Shown here piece after piece: positions 44,307 through 53,778 of a DNA stretch of 64,000 nucleotides. The stretch is taken from contig JAGCZH010000023.1 of assembly GCA_017960475.1 (NCBI GenBank), positions 60,098-124,097 of the forward strand, given 5' to 3'. Source of the stretch: Bacteroidales bacterium. GTDB lineage: Bacteria; Bacteroidota; Bacteroidia; Bacteroidales; P3. Below the pieces are notes generated by a model that saw nothing but the letters and a program-made list of their open reading frames with translations, searched no databases and had not been told where the DNA came from. The translations under genes and the position numbers were made by a program. Within the stretch, counting starts at the first letter, position 1, and every line of letters begins with the position of its first letter.

Positions 44307-44800
44307 TGTTTCATTCTGTTGATGAGGTTTGTCGTTGATTGGCCAGGCACAAGTGAAATAAGTTCAACATGTCCGCCATAGGATTCCACATAGTCGGCGC
44401 CAACAACATTTTGTCGGTCGTAGTCTGCGCCTTTGACCAATATGTCGGGATGAATCTCGTGGATTGGATTCAGGGGTGTGTCTTCGTCGAAAGCCACGAC
44501 ATAGTCGACAAAGGCAAATGCTGCCAAAACTGTGGCACGGCTTTCCAGAGAGGACACAGGTCTCGACGGCCCTTTTAAACGTCTTACAGAATCGTCGCTG
44601 TTAATGCCAACAATCAACAAGTCACCCAAGTCGCGGGCTTTGCTAAGGTATTCGACATGCCCTTGATGTACGAGATCGAAACACCCATTAGTGAAGACCA
44701 CTCTTGGTTTCCGTGTGTTGCGTAAAGTCTCAAGAATAATCTTCATGTCGTGGAGCGACACTATTTTTAGTTTTAATCCTATGTTGAAGCTTGAGGTCAT
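44303..44800 (-). CDS. rfaE2: D-glycero-beta-D-manno-heptose 1-phosphate adenylyltransferase
   Basis: Cytidylyltransferase-fold enzyme of 165 residues that activates heptose 1-phosphate for lipopolysaccharide core synthesis. VFTNGCFDLVHQGHVEYLSKA carries the nucleotide-binding HxGH motif, followed by LLIVGINSDDSVRRLKGPSRPV and the C-terminal VKGADYDRQNVVGADYVESYGG. It corresponds to the C-terminal half of E. coli HldE as a separate protein. The start at 44800 gives an N-terminal KIVSLHDM stretch as in homologues. Composite repeat copy B lies directly upstream. Confidence 0.93.
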   Translation of the reverse strand: MTSSFNIGLKLKIVSLHDMKIILETLRNTRKPRVVFTNGCFDLVHQGHVEYLSKARDLGDLLIVGINSDDSVRRLKGPSRPVSSLESRATVLAAFAFVDYVVAFDEDTPLNPIHEIHPDILVKGADYDRQNVVGADYVESYGGHVELISLVPGQSTTNLINRMKQ

Positions 44801-44969
44801 TAAAGGTTTAAAAGTTTAAAAGTTTAAAGGTTTAAAAAGTTTAAAAGGTTAAAAGGGTTTGAAAGGTATTTCGAATTATGAATTTAGAATTTTGAATTTT
44901 CAACTTTCTTTACTGGATTATTTTTATTTTCAAGGTGTTCAGGCCCCATTCGGGGTGCAATTTTCAATT
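44801..44969. repeat. Composite intergenic repeat, copy B
   Basis: Lies entirely in the spacer between rfaE2 and the flippase-like gene. It opens with a tttaaaagtttaaa array (44801-44860), then a gaattatgaatttag tract, the conserved block (44898-44942) and hairpin CCCC-attc-GGGG (44944-44955). The TGCTC and TCGC hairpins of copy A are absent. Confidence 0.88.
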
Positions 44970-46001
44970 TTACTTGTCACGGTTCTTTAACAGTGAGAAG
45001 TAAATAAGGAATGCGAGTCCTACAACGATGACTATGGCTTGTTGTGAGCCCCACAGCAACCATCCGCAGGCAAGACCAGTGGTTTCGCCGACACCATATA
45101 TTACCAATGCTTGCCAAACAAGTACAGGGTAGGCACCAAGCCCCCCCTGAGATATCATCATGCCTACAGAGCCGAAGAGATATATTACGAAGGCTGTCTG
45201 GAATCCAAGGGTCTGTGTGTCGCCGAAGGCTTTGAGTATTAGCCATCCACCTACGATGTATAGGAAGTAAATGGTGGCGCTGTATAAAAGGAATAATACC
45301 GTCGATTTCGGTCCGAGATGGAGTATGCTTTTCACTCCGTCAATACATCCGGAAATGAGATCTATGATTTTCTTGTAAGGCTTGAATTTGAGCAGTCTCT
45401 CATGGAAAAGCTTGAAAAGCACAAAGAGTATTACCAGTAGAATGACTCCTGCTGTGGCTATTACCGCTAGTGTGGGCAGTGTGCTGAATTTCTGCGAAAG
45501 ACTGTCGTAAATGAAGTCTTTCACGCTGCTGAACATGAGCAGGAATCCCAGCAGGATAACCACAGCGAACATCAAGATGTCGAAAAGTCTTTCGGTAACG
45601 ACAGTGCCTATTGATTTCTCCATCGGGATTCTCTCGCTGGTGCGCAGCATGGCGCAACGCATAACCTCGCCAAGACGAGGGAATGCGAGGTTGGCAAGAT
45701 ATGTCACCATCACAGCTCCAAAAGTGTTGTTGACAGAGGGTATATGGCCCAAAGGCTTGAATAGCAGCCTCCATCGTAATGCACGAATAAAGTGCGCCAC
45801 AATGCTGGAAAGCATGACTAATGCAACCCATCCCCATCGGGCTCCAAGGAAAGACTGCCAGATGGCGTCCTTTTGCTCGGGACTGAGTTTGAGCAAGAAC
45901 CAGTAAACAAAAAAGATGCCGATTCCCAGAAAAATCAGGAATTTGAGAATGTTAAAAAGTCTCTTTCTTTTTTTATTTTCGGCGGGCGAAGAGGATGTCA
46001 T
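44970..46001 (-). CDS. Flippase-like membrane protein (LPG synthase TM / UPF0104 family)
   Basis: Inner-membrane protein of 343 residues with about eight hydrophobic segments. It matches the lysylphosphatidylglycerol-synthase membrane domain family: IFFVYWFLLKLSPEQKDAIW, ALRWRLLFKPLG, NNTFGAVMVTYLANLAFPRLGEVMRCAMLRTSERIP and SQGGLGAYPVLVWQAL are recognisable. Bacterial members move lipids or lack known substrate. The missing synthase domain might be supplied by the DUF2156 protein at 38266-39171, but they are not adjacent, so that is speculation. panD lies 6 bases upstream in the same direction. Confidence 0.9.
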   Translation of the reverse strand: MTSSSPAENKKRKRLFNILKFLIFLGIGIFFVYWFLLKLSPEQKDAIWQSFLGARWGWVALVMLSSIVAHFIRALRWRLLFKPLGHIPSVNNTFGAVMVTYLANLAFPRLGEVMRCAMLRTSERIPMEKSIGTVVTERLFDILMFAVVILLGFLLMFSSVKDFIYDSLSQKFSTLPTLAVIATAGVILLVILFVLFKLFHERLLKFKPYKKIIDLISGCIDGVKSILHLGPKSTVLFLLYSATIYFLYIVGGWLILKAFGDTQTLGFQTAFVIYLFGSVGMMISQGGLGAYPVLVWQALVIYGVGETTGLACGWLLWGSQQAIVIVVGLAFLIYFSLLKNRDK

Positions 46002-46007
46002 TGGTGG

Positions 46008-46352
46008 TTATTGCAGATGGTTGTCTTTCGGGAAAATAACAGTAGGATGCCATTGTTTGGCCTCTTCGAAATCCATTGAGGCGTAGGATGCGATAATCAG
46101 CAGGTCGCCGACATGGACTTTGTGGGCCGCGGCGCCGTTGATGCCAATAACACCGCTGCCTGCCTCGCCTTTGATGGTGTAGGTCGACAGACGTTCGCCA
46201 TTGGTGATATTGTATATGTCTACACGCTCATTTTCGATCATTCCAGCAGCTTCGAGTAAATCTGCGTCGATGGTTATGCTACCGATATAGTCCAAATTGG
46301 CCTCGGTTACAGTGACTCTGTGAATTTTTGATTTTAAAACCTCTATAAACAT
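46008..46352 (-). CDS. panD: Aspartate 1-decarboxylase
   Basis: Makes beta-alanine for pantothenate and CoA synthesis. The 114 residues have the pyruvoyl-enzyme architecture. The self-cleavage site is Gly24-Ser25 within YIGSITID, where the serine becomes the pyruvoyl group; [20 protein letters not shown] and [22 protein letters not shown] are the other conserved blocks. It ends 6 bases before the flippase-like gene. No other pantothenate gene is in the window. Confidence 0.96.
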   Translation of the reverse strand: MFIEVLKSKIHRVTVTEANLDYIGSITIDADLLEAAGMIENERVDIYNITNGERLSTYTIKGEAGSGVIGINGAAAHKVHVGDLLIIASYASMDFEEAKQWHPTVIFPKDNHLQ

Positions 46353-46415
46353 AGGGTTGGAAGAATTGAGATATTGTTGGTTAAATAAGTAAATAAGAAT
46401 GATGGTCTATTGTTG

Positions 46416-47213
46416 TCAGTCTTGCGGTTTGTGGTTGCCGCCAAAGATTTGGCAAATCCACTCCCTGTTGAGACGGGCTATGTTTTGACGCTTTATTTGT
46501 TTTGGGCATTCCGCCTCGCAAGCGTAGGTGTTGGTGCAGCTGCCGAAACCGAGTTCGTCCATCTTGCATACCATTTTCTTTACGCGTTCGCTGGCTTCAA
46601 CTTGGCCTTGTGGCAAGAGGGCAAGGTGGCTCACCTTGGCTCCGACGAAGAGCATGGCGCTGGCGTTTTTGCATGCGGCGACACAGGCTCCGCAGCCAAT
46701 GCATTCCGCGGCATCCATGGCCATGTCGGCATGGCGTTTGGGAATGGGAATGCTGTTGGCGTCGGGCACGCCGCCAGTGGTGACGCTGACATAACCTCCC
46801 GACTGGATAATCTTGTCGAAAGCGCTGCGGTCAACAACGAGGTCGCATATCACCGGAAATGGTTTGGCGCGCCAAGGCTCAATCCAAATCTCGTCGCCGT
46901 CTTTGAACTTGCGCATGTGGAGTTGGCAGGTTGTGACACCGTCGTCGTTGCCATGGGGACGGCCGTTGATATAGAGTCCGCACATGCCGCAAATGCCTTC
47001 GCGACAGTCGTTATCGAAGCACACGGGGTGTGCTATTGGGAATTTTGAATTTTGATTTCCGGATTTTGAATTCTCTGAGATAATTTGCTCGTTGAGAATG
47101 TCAAGCATCTCAAGGAAAGAGCAGTCGGGTGAGATGTCTCTAACCTTGTATGTCTCAAAACGGCCTTTCGTTTTGGCGTTTTCTTGACGCCATATATGGA
47201 GTTTGAAATTCAT
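46416..47213 (-). CDS. sdhB: Succinate dehydrogenase/fumarate reductase iron-sulfur subunit, with repeat-like insert
   Basis: Electron-transfer subunit between the flavin subunit and the membrane anchor, 265 residues from the start at 47213 ([20 protein letters not shown]). The 2Fe-2S ligands are in [18 protein letters not shown] with a later TTCQL. The 4Fe-4S and 3Fe-4S ligands are in [17 protein letters not shown] and the [13 protein letters not shown] segment. Residues ~48-60 ([13 protein letters not shown]) look like an insert relative to homologues, which run almost directly from NEQLI to FDHDC. That insert is encoded by a gaattttgaattttg tract like the intergenic repeats. The cluster ligands are untouched. 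Confidence 0.95.
   Translation of the reverse strand: MNFKLHIWRQENAKTKGRFETYKVRDISPDCSFLEMLDILNEQIISENSKSGNQNSKFPIAHPVCFDNDCREGICGMCGLYINGRPHGNDDGVTTCQLHMRKFKDGDEIWIEPWRAKPFPVICDLVVDRSAFDKIIQSGGYVSVTTGGVPDANSIPIPKRHADMAMDAAECIGCGACVAACKNASAMLFVGAKVSHLALLPQGQVEASERVKKMVCKMDELGFGSCTNTYACEAECPKQIKRQNIARLNREWICQIFGGNHKPQD
47038..47076. repeat. Intergenic-repeat-like tract inside sdhB
   Basis: The plus strand reads gaattttgaattttgattt and then ccggattttgaattc, the same words as the gaattttgaattatg tracts of composite repeats at 49274-49360 and 63730-63765. On the minus strand it stays in frame and encodes Asn/Ser/Lys-rich residues ~47-60 of SdhB. Confidence 0.7.
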
Positions 47214-47317
47214 TGTCTTGTTTTTTGACTTTAACAATAACCTTGACTTTGACTCTTAGGATGGATTGCTCGTATAGATGCGTCGGCCTGTTAAAGTTAA
47301 GGTTAACGTTAAAGTTG

Positions 47318-49273
47318 TTAATTCTTATAATTTCGTGTAGCTATTTTGATGTGCTCATAGTTGAGTTCTTCTTTGTGCAGAGTCTCAGGCTTGCTGTGGC
47401 CTTGGTATTCCCAAGCGGCGACATACATGAAGTTCTCGTCATCGCGCTTTGTCTCACCTTCTTCTGTCTGACTCTCAGTGCGGAAATGGCCTCCGCACGA
47501 CTCTTTGCGGTGCAGTGCGTCGGCGGTGATGAGGCGCGCCAGCTCGAAGTAGTCGGCCAGACGAAGGGCTTTTTCCATCTCTGGGTTGAAGCTTTCTATG
47601 GTGCCGGGTACATTTACTGACTGCCAGAACTCTTTTTCCAGCTCGTCAATCATGGTCGCGGCTTCGGTCAAACTGGCTTCGTTACGGCTCATGCCAACCT
47701 TTTCCCACATGATGTGTCCCAGCTCTTTGTGGAAGAAGTCGACGGTTTTGTCGCCCTTGATGTTCATGAGTCTCTCTTCGCGCTCAAGAACGGATCTCTC
47801 GGCTTCGTCAAACTCCGGAGTGTCGGTGGTAATATGTCCTATGGTTATTTGGTTGGAAAGATAGTTTTGCAGAGTGTAGGGTAGTACGAAATAGCCGTCT
47901 GCCAAACCTTGCATAAGAGCCGAGGCACCAAGGCGGTTGGCGCCATGGTCGCTGAAGTTGGCTTCGCCAGCGGCAAAGAGACCTGGTATGGTTGTCTGCA
48001 ACTCGTAGTCCACCCAAAGTCCGCCCATGGTATAGTGTACGGCGGGATAAATCATCATCGGGGTTTCGTAGGGATTCTCGTCGGTGATTTTTTGATACAT
48101 CTGGAACAGGTTGCCATATTTCTGTTTGACAACGTTAATGCCAAGGCGTTTGATGGCGTCGCTGAAATCAAGAAATACCGCCAAACCTGTGGGACCCACA
48201 CCATAGCCTGCGTCGCAACGTTCTTTGGCGGCGCGGCTGGCGACATCGCGGGGCACCAGGTTGCCAAAGGCTGGATAGCGTCGCTCAAGATAGTAGTCGC
48301 GATCCTCCTCAGCTATGTCGTTGGCCTTTTTCTGTCCGGCGCGGATGGCTTCGGAGTCCTCTATCTTTTTGGGAACCCATATCCTGCCATCGTTGCGCAG
48401 GCTTTCGCTCATAAGGGTGAGCTTGGACTGGTAGTCTCCGTGGACAGGGATACAGGTAGGGTGTATCTGAACATAGCAGGGGTTGGCGAAGAATGCGCCT
48501 TTGCGGTGGCATATCCATGCCGCGCTGCCGTTGCTGTTCATGGCGTTGGTGCTGAGGTAGTAGACATTGCCGTATCCGCCGGTGGCAATAACTACGGCAT
48601 GTGCCGAGTAGCGTTCCAGCTTGCCGCTGACGAGGTTGCGTACTATTATGCCACGAGCACATTCCACGCCATCATTGTTCTTGACAAGCACCAGTTCCTC
48701 CATCTCGCTGCGTGTGTGGAGTTTCACAGTGCCTCGGTTTATTTCACGACTCAGGGCACCGTAGGCGCCAAGCAGCAGCTGCTGACCGGTTTGGCCTCGG
48801 GCGTAGAAGGTACGGCTGACCTGGGCTCCTCCGAAGGAACGGTTGTCAAGCAGTCCGCCATAGTCGCGGGCAAAGGGAACACCTTGTGCCACACATTGGT
48901 CTATGATGTCGCCGCTAACTTCTGCAAGACGGTAGACATTGGCTTCGCGGGCGCGGTAGTCGCCGCCCTTGATGGTGTCGCGGAACAAACGTTCAACGCT
49001 GTCTCCATCATTTTGGTAGTTTTTGGCGGCATTGATACCACCCTGTGCGGCGATACTGTGTGCGCGGCGTGGCGAATCTTGTATGCAGAAGATGTCAACG
49101 TTGAATCCGAGGGCTCCCAGCGATGCCGCCGCCGAGGCTCCGGCAAGGCCTGTACCGACAACAATGATGTCGAGCTTGCGTTTGTTGGCAGGGTTGACAA
49201 GTTTCTGGTTGGTTTTATAATTAGTCCATTTTTCAGAGAGTGGACCTTCAGGTATTTTGGAGTCGAGAATCAT
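47318..49273 (-). CDS. sdhA: Succinate dehydrogenase/fumarate reductase flavoprotein subunit
   Basis: Catalytic FAD subunit of 651 residues. [20 protein letters not shown] binds FAD, and [21 protein letters not shown] contains the histidine that carries covalent FAD in the family. The active-site block HPTCIPV, RDVASRA and the C-terminal [21 protein letters not shown] are intact. It fits the Bacteroidota type, which acts as fumarate reductase in anaerobic succinate formation. Gene order is sdhC, sdhA, sdhB along the minus strand. An antisense open frame over much of it (47909-49291) is not a gene. Confidence 0.97.
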   Translation of the reverse strand: MILDSKIPEGPLSEKWTNYKTNQKLVNPANKRKLDIIVVGTGLAGASAAASLGALGFNVDIFCIQDSPRRAHSIAAQGGINAAKNYQNDGDSVERLFRDTIKGGDYRAREANVYRLAEVSGDIIDQCVAQGVPFARDYGGLLDNRSFGGAQVSRTFYARGQTGQQLLLGAYGALSREINRGTVKLHTRSEMEELVLVKNNDGVECARGIIVRNLVSGKLERYSAHAVVIATGGYGNVYYLSTNAMNSNGSAAWICHRKGAFFANPCYVQIHPTCIPVHGDYQSKLTLMSESLRNDGRIWVPKKIEDSEAIRAGQKKANDIAEEDRDYYLERRYPAFGNLVPRDVASRAAKERCDAGYGVGPTGLAVFLDFSDAIKRLGINVVKQKYGNLFQMYQKITDENPYETPMMIYPAVHYTMGGLWVDYELQTTIPGLFAAGEANFSDHGANRLGASALMQGLADGYFVLPYTLQNYLSNQITIGHITTDTPEFDEAERSVLEREERLMNIKGDKTVDFFHKELGHIMWEKVGMSRNEASLTEAATMIDELEKEFWQSVNVPGTIESFNPEMEKALRLADYFELARLITADALHRKESCGGHFRTESQTEEGETKRDDENFMYVAAWEYQGHSKPETLHKEELNYEHIKIATRNYKN

Positions 49274-49445
49274 TCTAATTATGAATTTTGAATTTCGAAT
49301 TTTGAATTATCACAGGATACTAATTTTGAATTATGAATTATGAATTTTGAATTATGAATTTTCAACTTTCTTCACTGGATTATTTTTATTTTCAAGGTGT
49401 TCAGGCCCCCTTCGGGGTGCAATTTTCAATTTTCAATTTTTGATT
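49274..49445. repeat. Composite intergenic repeat, copy C
   Basis: Occupies the sdhC-sdhA spacer. A run of gaattatgaattttgaat words (49278-49358) is followed by the conserved block (49360-49404), hairpin CCCC(C)-ttc-GGGG (49406-49417) and gcaattttcaatttt. Sits inside an operon, so it will be transcribed as part of the sdh mRNA. Confidence 0.88.
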
Positions 49446-50285
49446 TTACAGGACGAAGAACACGCATATCGGCACAATAGCGAAGCCGAGGCATACGATC
49501 CAGCAGTAGATGATGCCTAGCACCTCGACAAGTTTGGAGTACTTGTAGTGGTTGAGGCCGAATGTTTGGAATGCAGATTCAAAACCATGGCGAATGTGCA
49601 ATCCTACCACAAAGAAGAATACCAAATAACAAAGCACAATATGCCAATGTGAGAACTTCTCGCGGGCCATGTTGTAGAAATCTGGCTCAAATTCAGCGTC
49701 TGGGAAAGCCTTTTGTAAGGTCTCTTTTTCTGAATAAGTCAAATTCTTCATCCATTTCATGTCGTCGCTGAGTTTGCCGTCGTTGATAGCATTGGTAAGT
49801 GTAATACTTGCCTCTTCACTTATGTTGGCAGTAGGATCGTTGACGAGGAAATCCTCAACTTTGACCATATATGAGCCTTTCACAAAATGGAGCTTTACGA
49901 AATAGAAGTCATAGAAGTGAAATATTAACAACACCAGGAGCAAGCTGCCTGTTACCATAGCAAGCTTCGATCCTTTGGCTGTCTTGGTACGGCTTGGCTG
50001 ATGGTAGCGCTCGGGGCGTGTTTTGCGATTGCATATCCATAGGTATGTGGCAAGGCACATATGGAGCAGAAAACAGCCAAAAAGCATTATTTCGGCTATT
50101 TTTACAATTTTGTTAGTGCCCATAAAGTGGCAGAAAGCACTGTATGCCTCACCTCCGTCATCGACAAGTATGAAAAGGTTGGCACCCATGTGAAACAGCA
50201 GGAACACTAACAGGAATGTTCCAAACATTGCCACCAGCAGTTTTTTTGTTATAGAACTGATACGTATTATTTTTTCGTTGTTCAT
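49446..50285 (-). CDS. sdhC: Succinate dehydrogenase/fumarate reductase cytochrome b subunit, with long loop
   Basis: Membrane anchor of 279 residues with five membrane segments (~18-40, 62-84, 108-128, 213-232, 250-278). Heme-ligand histidines are expected in LFHMGANL, LLHMCLA, IFHFYDF and VGLHIRHGF. Compared with the roughly 230-residue Bacteroides protein, the loop between the third and fourth segments is much longer (~131-210) and acidic, with ISEEASITLTNAINDGKL and QKAFPDAEFEPDFY. Topology puts this loop on the outer face or near the quinone site; its role is unknown. First gene of the sdh unit. Confidence 0.93.
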   Translation of the reverse strand: MNNEKIIRISSITKKLLVAMFGTFLLVFLLFHMGANLFILVDDGGEAYSAFCHFMGTNKIVKIAEIMLFGCFLLHMCLATYLWICNRKTRPERYHQPSRTKTAKGSKLAMVTGSLLLVLLIFHFYDFYFVKLHFVKGSYMVKVEDFLVNDPTANISEEASITLTNAINDGKLSDDMKWMKNLTYSEKETLQKAFPDAEFEPDFYNMAREKFSHWHIVLCYLVFFFVVGLHIRHGFESAFQTFGLNHYKYSKLVEVLGIIYCWIVCLGFAIVPICVFFVL

Positions 50286-50300
50286 GTCTGATAATTGAAA

Positions 50301-50340
50301 ATGTTAAGTATCGTTTTAAGTTTAACGTGTAACGTTTTAA
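50301..50340. repeat. AT-rich spacer motif (aagtttaacgtgtaacg type)
   Basis: Low-complexity words ttaagtttaacg and taacgttttaa upstream of sdhC, part of the same spacer vocabulary as at 50919-50950 and 61504-61547. Confidence 0.45.
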
Positions 50341-50440
50341 GGATTTCTCTAGACAAATAGACAAGGCTTTATATGTTACTATCGTTTTTTTTGATAGTTA
50401 AAAGGTGAGGACTTTTCAAATCCTGGTTGATATAGAGATT

Positions 50441-50866
50441 CTATAGGAATGCCTGGAAAACACCTTTGCTGTTGAATTCCAACTTGGTGCCGTCGGCAAG
50501 TTCTACACGGTAGCGTTTAGGTGTCTTTGAAGCCCAAACAATAAGCTGTCCTTCGTAGTATTTGTCTATGTGTGTAAGCAGGGCCTTGGGGAGCAGGTAG
50601 GAGGGAACACCGCCATAGCTCTTGACCTCAATCCATTGTCCGGCGGCGTTGAATTTGATTATAGAGCCGTCTTCCATAGAGGCTTTGTATTCAACTTGTT
50701 TGCCTACCTTGTTACGCCATGCGTCGACAGTAGGGGCATTGTTCCATGCTTTTTTTATTGTCGTTCTGGCTTGTGCAGGCAGTTTAGCGCTGCTTATCTG
50801 GGTTATCTGAGCCGATGCGACGCAGAACGCTGAAAGCATTATCAGGGAAAGAATGATTTTTTTCAT
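50441..50866 (-). CDS. PepSY-like small periplasmic protein
   Basis: 141 residues with Sec signal MKKIILSLIMLSAFCVASAQ from the start at 50866. The rest has two similar halves: VEYKASMEDGSIIKFNAAGQWIEV and KRYRVELADGTKLEFNSKGVFQAF, each a beta-hairpin ending in a glycine turn, preceded by a helix with PAQARTTIKKAW and LPKALLTHIDKYY. This is the PepSY-like (DUF2874) arrangement common in Bacteroidota. Such proteins are thought to bind or inhibit peptidases, but function is unproven. It is separated from sdhC by 155 bases and from pyrC by ~155 bases of repeat-like spacer. Confidence 0.85.
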   Translation of the reverse strand: MKKIILSLIMLSAFCVASAQITQISSAKLPAQARTTIKKAWNNAPTVDAWRNKVGKQVEYKASMEDGSIIKFNAAGQWIEVKSYGGVPSYLLPKALLTHIDKYYEGQLIVWASKTPKRYRVELADGTKLEFNSKGVFQAFL

Positions 50867-50918
50867 ATTCTGTTGTATGTTCAATTATTGTTGTTTATTT
50901 AATGTCAAAGGTTTTTGT

Positions 50919-50950
50919 GACGTTTAACGTTTAAAGTTTAACGTTTAAAA
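50919..50950. repeat. AT-rich spacer motif (acgtttaacgtttaaag type)
   Basis: Short array of cgtttaacgtttaaag and ttaacgtttaaaa between the PepSY-like gene and pyrC. Confidence 0.5.
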
Positions 50951-51021
50951 ATGATTCACAATTAATAATCAGCATTTTATTTGCAGGTATTGTTACACAT
51001 TTTTGTCGTTACTTAAAAAAA

Positions 51022-52392
51022 TCAGGCCTTATATTCCAGGCGTTCAGAGTGAGGCTCGATGTCAACGCCTTTGTCATAAGAGTAGGCTTTGTGTCCGTTG
51101 ACGAAAGTCATCTCCACTCGGCTGTGGAATGTTTGGCCTTCCAAGGGAGACCAGCCGCACTTGTAGAGCAGGCTCTCCTTGGTTACTTTGTTCTCCACGC
51201 CTGGTTTCACCAATGTGAGGTCGGCTTTGTATCCTTCTCGTATGAAACCGCGCTCCTTGATGCCGAACAATGTCGCGGGGTTGTGGCACATCAGACGCAC
51301 AATCAGAGGCAGCCATGTGTCGCGGAATTCCACAAGCTCCTCGCCTTGGTAGTTGTTGTTGAACAGAGGTTCAACCATCATTGTCAGCGAATGCTGTATT
51401 GAGGGTATACCACCTGGAGCGTCAAAATAGCGTTGTTGTTTGCTTGCCAGAGTGTGAGGTGCATGGTCGGTGGCAATAGTGTCGATAAGGCCGTCGTATA
51501 GGGCAGCCCAAAGAGCCATACGGTCCTCGTTGCGTTTAATGGCGGGGTTGCATTTTATGAGGTTGCCAAGCTCCTTGTAGTCACGGTCGTCAAACCAGAG
51601 GTGGTTGGGGGTGACTTCGGCGGTGACATGTTTTTTCTCAAGGGGCATGTTGCTCAACAGGTCAAGTTCTGTGGCAGTGCTTATGTGTGCGATATGGAGC
51701 CGTGTCTTGTATTTGCGTGCTCGGGCTATGGCTTTGTAGGTGCTCACATAGCAAGCCTCAGTGTTGCGAATCTGAGGATGCAGGGCTGCCGTCTCACGCT
51801 CGGTTCCAGCGCACTCCATCTTGTAGTTCTGCATGTTGGCTTGTACTATGTGCTCCTCTTCGCAGTGGGCCACGATGAGTTTGCGGGCTTTTGAGAAAAG
51901 TTTGTCCAGAGCTTCGGGATCGTTGACCAGCATATCTCCTGTGCTGCTTCCGAGAAAGAGCTTTATTGCCGCATATTTTTCTGGGTCGGTGGAAAGAAGA
52001 GTGTCGATGTTGCTGTTTGTGGCGCCAAGCATGAACCCGTAGTTGGCGACGCTTTTTTCTTTGGCGAGAGCCACTTTCTCCTCAAGGAGCTCTATTGTGG
52101 TGGTTTGAGGCTTGGTGTTGGGCATGTCGACAAACGATGTCACTCCGCCTGCGACGGCGGCGCGGCTCTCAGTGCCCATATCCGCTTTCTCGGTGAGTCC
52201 AGGCTCTCTGAAATGCACGTGGGTGTCAATCACTCCCGGTAGCAGGAGCATTCCTGTGGCATCGATTGTCTCACAGTCTTTCGTTGTCTCTAGGGGAGGG
52301 GAGAGGGCTATGCGTCCGTCGATGATATAGACATCGCCCTGGCGGATAATGCCTTCATTGACAATCGTTGCGTTTTGAATTAAGTAGTTCAT
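51022..52392 (-). CDS. pyrC: Dihydroorotase
   Basis: Third enzyme of pyrimidine synthesis, closing carbamoyl aspartate to dihydroorotate. The 456-residue class I type has the metal-binding DTHVHFREPG, the bridging lysine within AAIKLFLGSS, LIVAHCEEEH and LHIAHIST with zinc-ligand histidines, and TDHAPHT with the catalytic Asp. Dihydroorotase and CTP synthase (1-1321) are in the same pathway but 50 kb apart. The start at 52392 gives MNYLIQNATIVNEG, typical of the family. Confidence 0.96.
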   Translation of the reverse strand: MNYLIQNATIVNEGIIRQGDVYIIDGRIALSPPLETTKDCETIDATGMLLLPGVIDTHVHFREPGLTEKADMGTESRAAVAGGVTSFVDMPNTKPQTTTIELLEEKVALAKEKSVANYGFMLGATNSNIDTLLSTDPEKYAAIKLFLGSSTGDMLVNDPEALDKLFSKARKLIVAHCEEEHIVQANMQNYKMECAGTERETAALHPQIRNTEACYVSTYKAIARARKYKTRLHIAHISTATELDLLSNMPLEKKHVTAEVTPNHLWFDDRDYKELGNLIKCNPAIKRNEDRMALWAALYDGLIDTIATDHAPHTLASKQQRYFDAPGGIPSIQHSLTMMVEPLFNNNYQGEELVEFRDTWLPLIVRLMCHNPATLFGIKERGFIREGYKADLTLVKPGVENKVTKESLLYKCGWSPLEGQTFHSRVEMTFVNGHKAYSYDKGVDIEPHSERLEYKA

Positions 52393-52425
52393 GTGTCAAA
52401 TCACTAATCACCATTCACGAATCGC

Positions 52426-53778
52426 TTAGAACTTCTTCTTCTCGCTCCAGCGGCGGGCAGCTTCGTAGGCGTCGGCGGAGGTGGTATATATGTTTTTCAC
52501 CACAAACTGGCCGGTGTGATCGATACAGCCCCAACGGCCGTCCATCTTTGCCGGTGCGACGCGGTTGTTCCATGTTTTGATGAATAGTTTGGCATCTTCG
52601 AAAACAGGCTGTATCACCCAGTTGCCTTTAAAGTCGACATAGCCCCAATAGCCAGTCTCTTTGTTGCGTATGGGGTAGAGCCAGTGACCTATCTCTTGGT
52701 TGTTGTCCCATTCATAGCCTGCCTGCCATGCCTCACTGCTGAGTGTGAAGACATTTTGCGAAAGAAATTCGCCGTTGTTGTCAATGCTGGCCCAGAGACC
52801 GTCGAGTTTGCATGTTGCGAAATAGCCGGTGTCGTTTGTGAAGTGGGTGGCGCCTTCGTATATGGGGCTGATAACCCACTCACCTTCATAGTCCACCCAA
52901 CCATATTTTCCGGTGGCAATGTCGGTCACGGGCAGACGCCAGTCGTTGATGTTGCGGCCATGTTCTTTCTGGCTTAGTGCGTAGTCGGCATCCTCGCGGG
53001 TGTAGAAAATGCATTTCGACACGACGTTGCCGTTGCGGTCTATGGAGCCCCACCGGCCGTCGCGTTTCACCTGAGCGTATATGTAGTTGTGGTCAGGACC
53101 AAAGAAATCGTAGTCCTCGTATTCAGCCTCGATGACCCATCGTCCCAGATAGTTGACATAGCCCCATTTGCCTGTCGATTTGTCGCGGGTGGGGTAGCGC
53201 CATGTGTCGTAGTGGCGGCCATGAGTCCATTGTACACCAGCCAACACAGCGTGTTCCTCTTCCATGAAGGTGGGAGCGATAACCATTACGCCTTTGCGGT
53301 CGATACAGCCCCAGCGTCCAGCTGTTTTCACTGCGGCATAGCTCATAGGCTCGTCACCCTCGAAAGTCGTGGCACGTTCGTATTGGGGCTCGAATTTCCA
53401 TTTGCCATAGTAGTCAACAAAGCCCCATTTGCCGTCAGCGGGGTTTTGTGCGGGATAGAGCCATTTGCCGGGCTCGTCGCCTTTCTCCCATTCTTTGCCT
53501 GCGGCTTCAGCCTCTTGGCTGGTGTGGAAAATGTTGCGGACAACCATCTGGCCTCGTACGTCGATACAACCCCAAAAACGGTCCAGTTTCACCACGGCGA
53601 AACGGCGGAAATGGCCTTGAAAGGCATAGGCATATTGAAATTGGGGCGCAATCTGCCACCCCCCGTCACTGTTCTTGTAGCCATACAACTTGGTGCTAGG
53701 CTGCATGGTAAGTGTTTGTGCATTAATATCTAATATAAAAAACAATGCCAAAAATGGCAGCAAAAAGAACTTTTTCAT
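52426..53778 (-). CDS. Exported WG-repeat protein
   Basis: 450 residues: Sec signal MKKFFLLPFLALFFILDINAQ, then about ten WG repeats through to the end. Examples are FWGCIDVRGQMVV, KWGFVDYYGKWKFEPQY, RWGCIDRKGVMVIAPTF, KWGYVNYLGRWVIEAEY, YWGYVDFKGNWVIQPVF and RWGCIDHTGQFVVKNIY, each a beta-hairpin pattern. Such arrays are thought to bind peptides or glycans; no catalytic motif. Divergent from the caspase gene across a 312-base region with promoters facing both ways, so it might be a regulator or partner of that module. Confidence 0.9.
   Translation of the reverse strand: MKKFFLLPFLALFFILDINAQTLTMQPSTKLYGYKNSDGGWQIAPQFQYAYAFQGHFRRFAVVKLDRFWGCIDVRGQMVVRNIFHTSQEAEAAGKEWEKGDEPGKWLYPAQNPADGKWGFVDYYGKWKFEPQYERATTFEGDEPMSYAAVKTAGRWGCIDRKGVMVIAPTFMEEEHAVLAGVQWTHGRHYDTWRYPTRDKSTGKWGYVNYLGRWVIEAEYEDYDFFGPDHNYIYAQVKRDGRWGSIDRNGNVVSKCIFYTREDADYALSQKEHGRNINDWRLPVTDIATGKYGWVDYEGEWVISPIYEGATHFTNDTGYFATCKLDGLWASIDNNGEFLSQNVFTLSSEAWQAGYEWDNNQEIGHWLYPIRNKETGYWGYVDFKGNWVIQPVFEDAKLFIKTWNNRVAPAKMDGRWGCIDHTGQFVVKNIYTTSADAYEAARRWSEKKKF

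Noticed and set aside
47909..49291. 460-codon open frame on the plus strand
   Set aside because: It lies antisense to sdhA, whose every family motif is present on the minus strand. The plus-strand product has no recognisable domain, so it is a shadow of codon bias.
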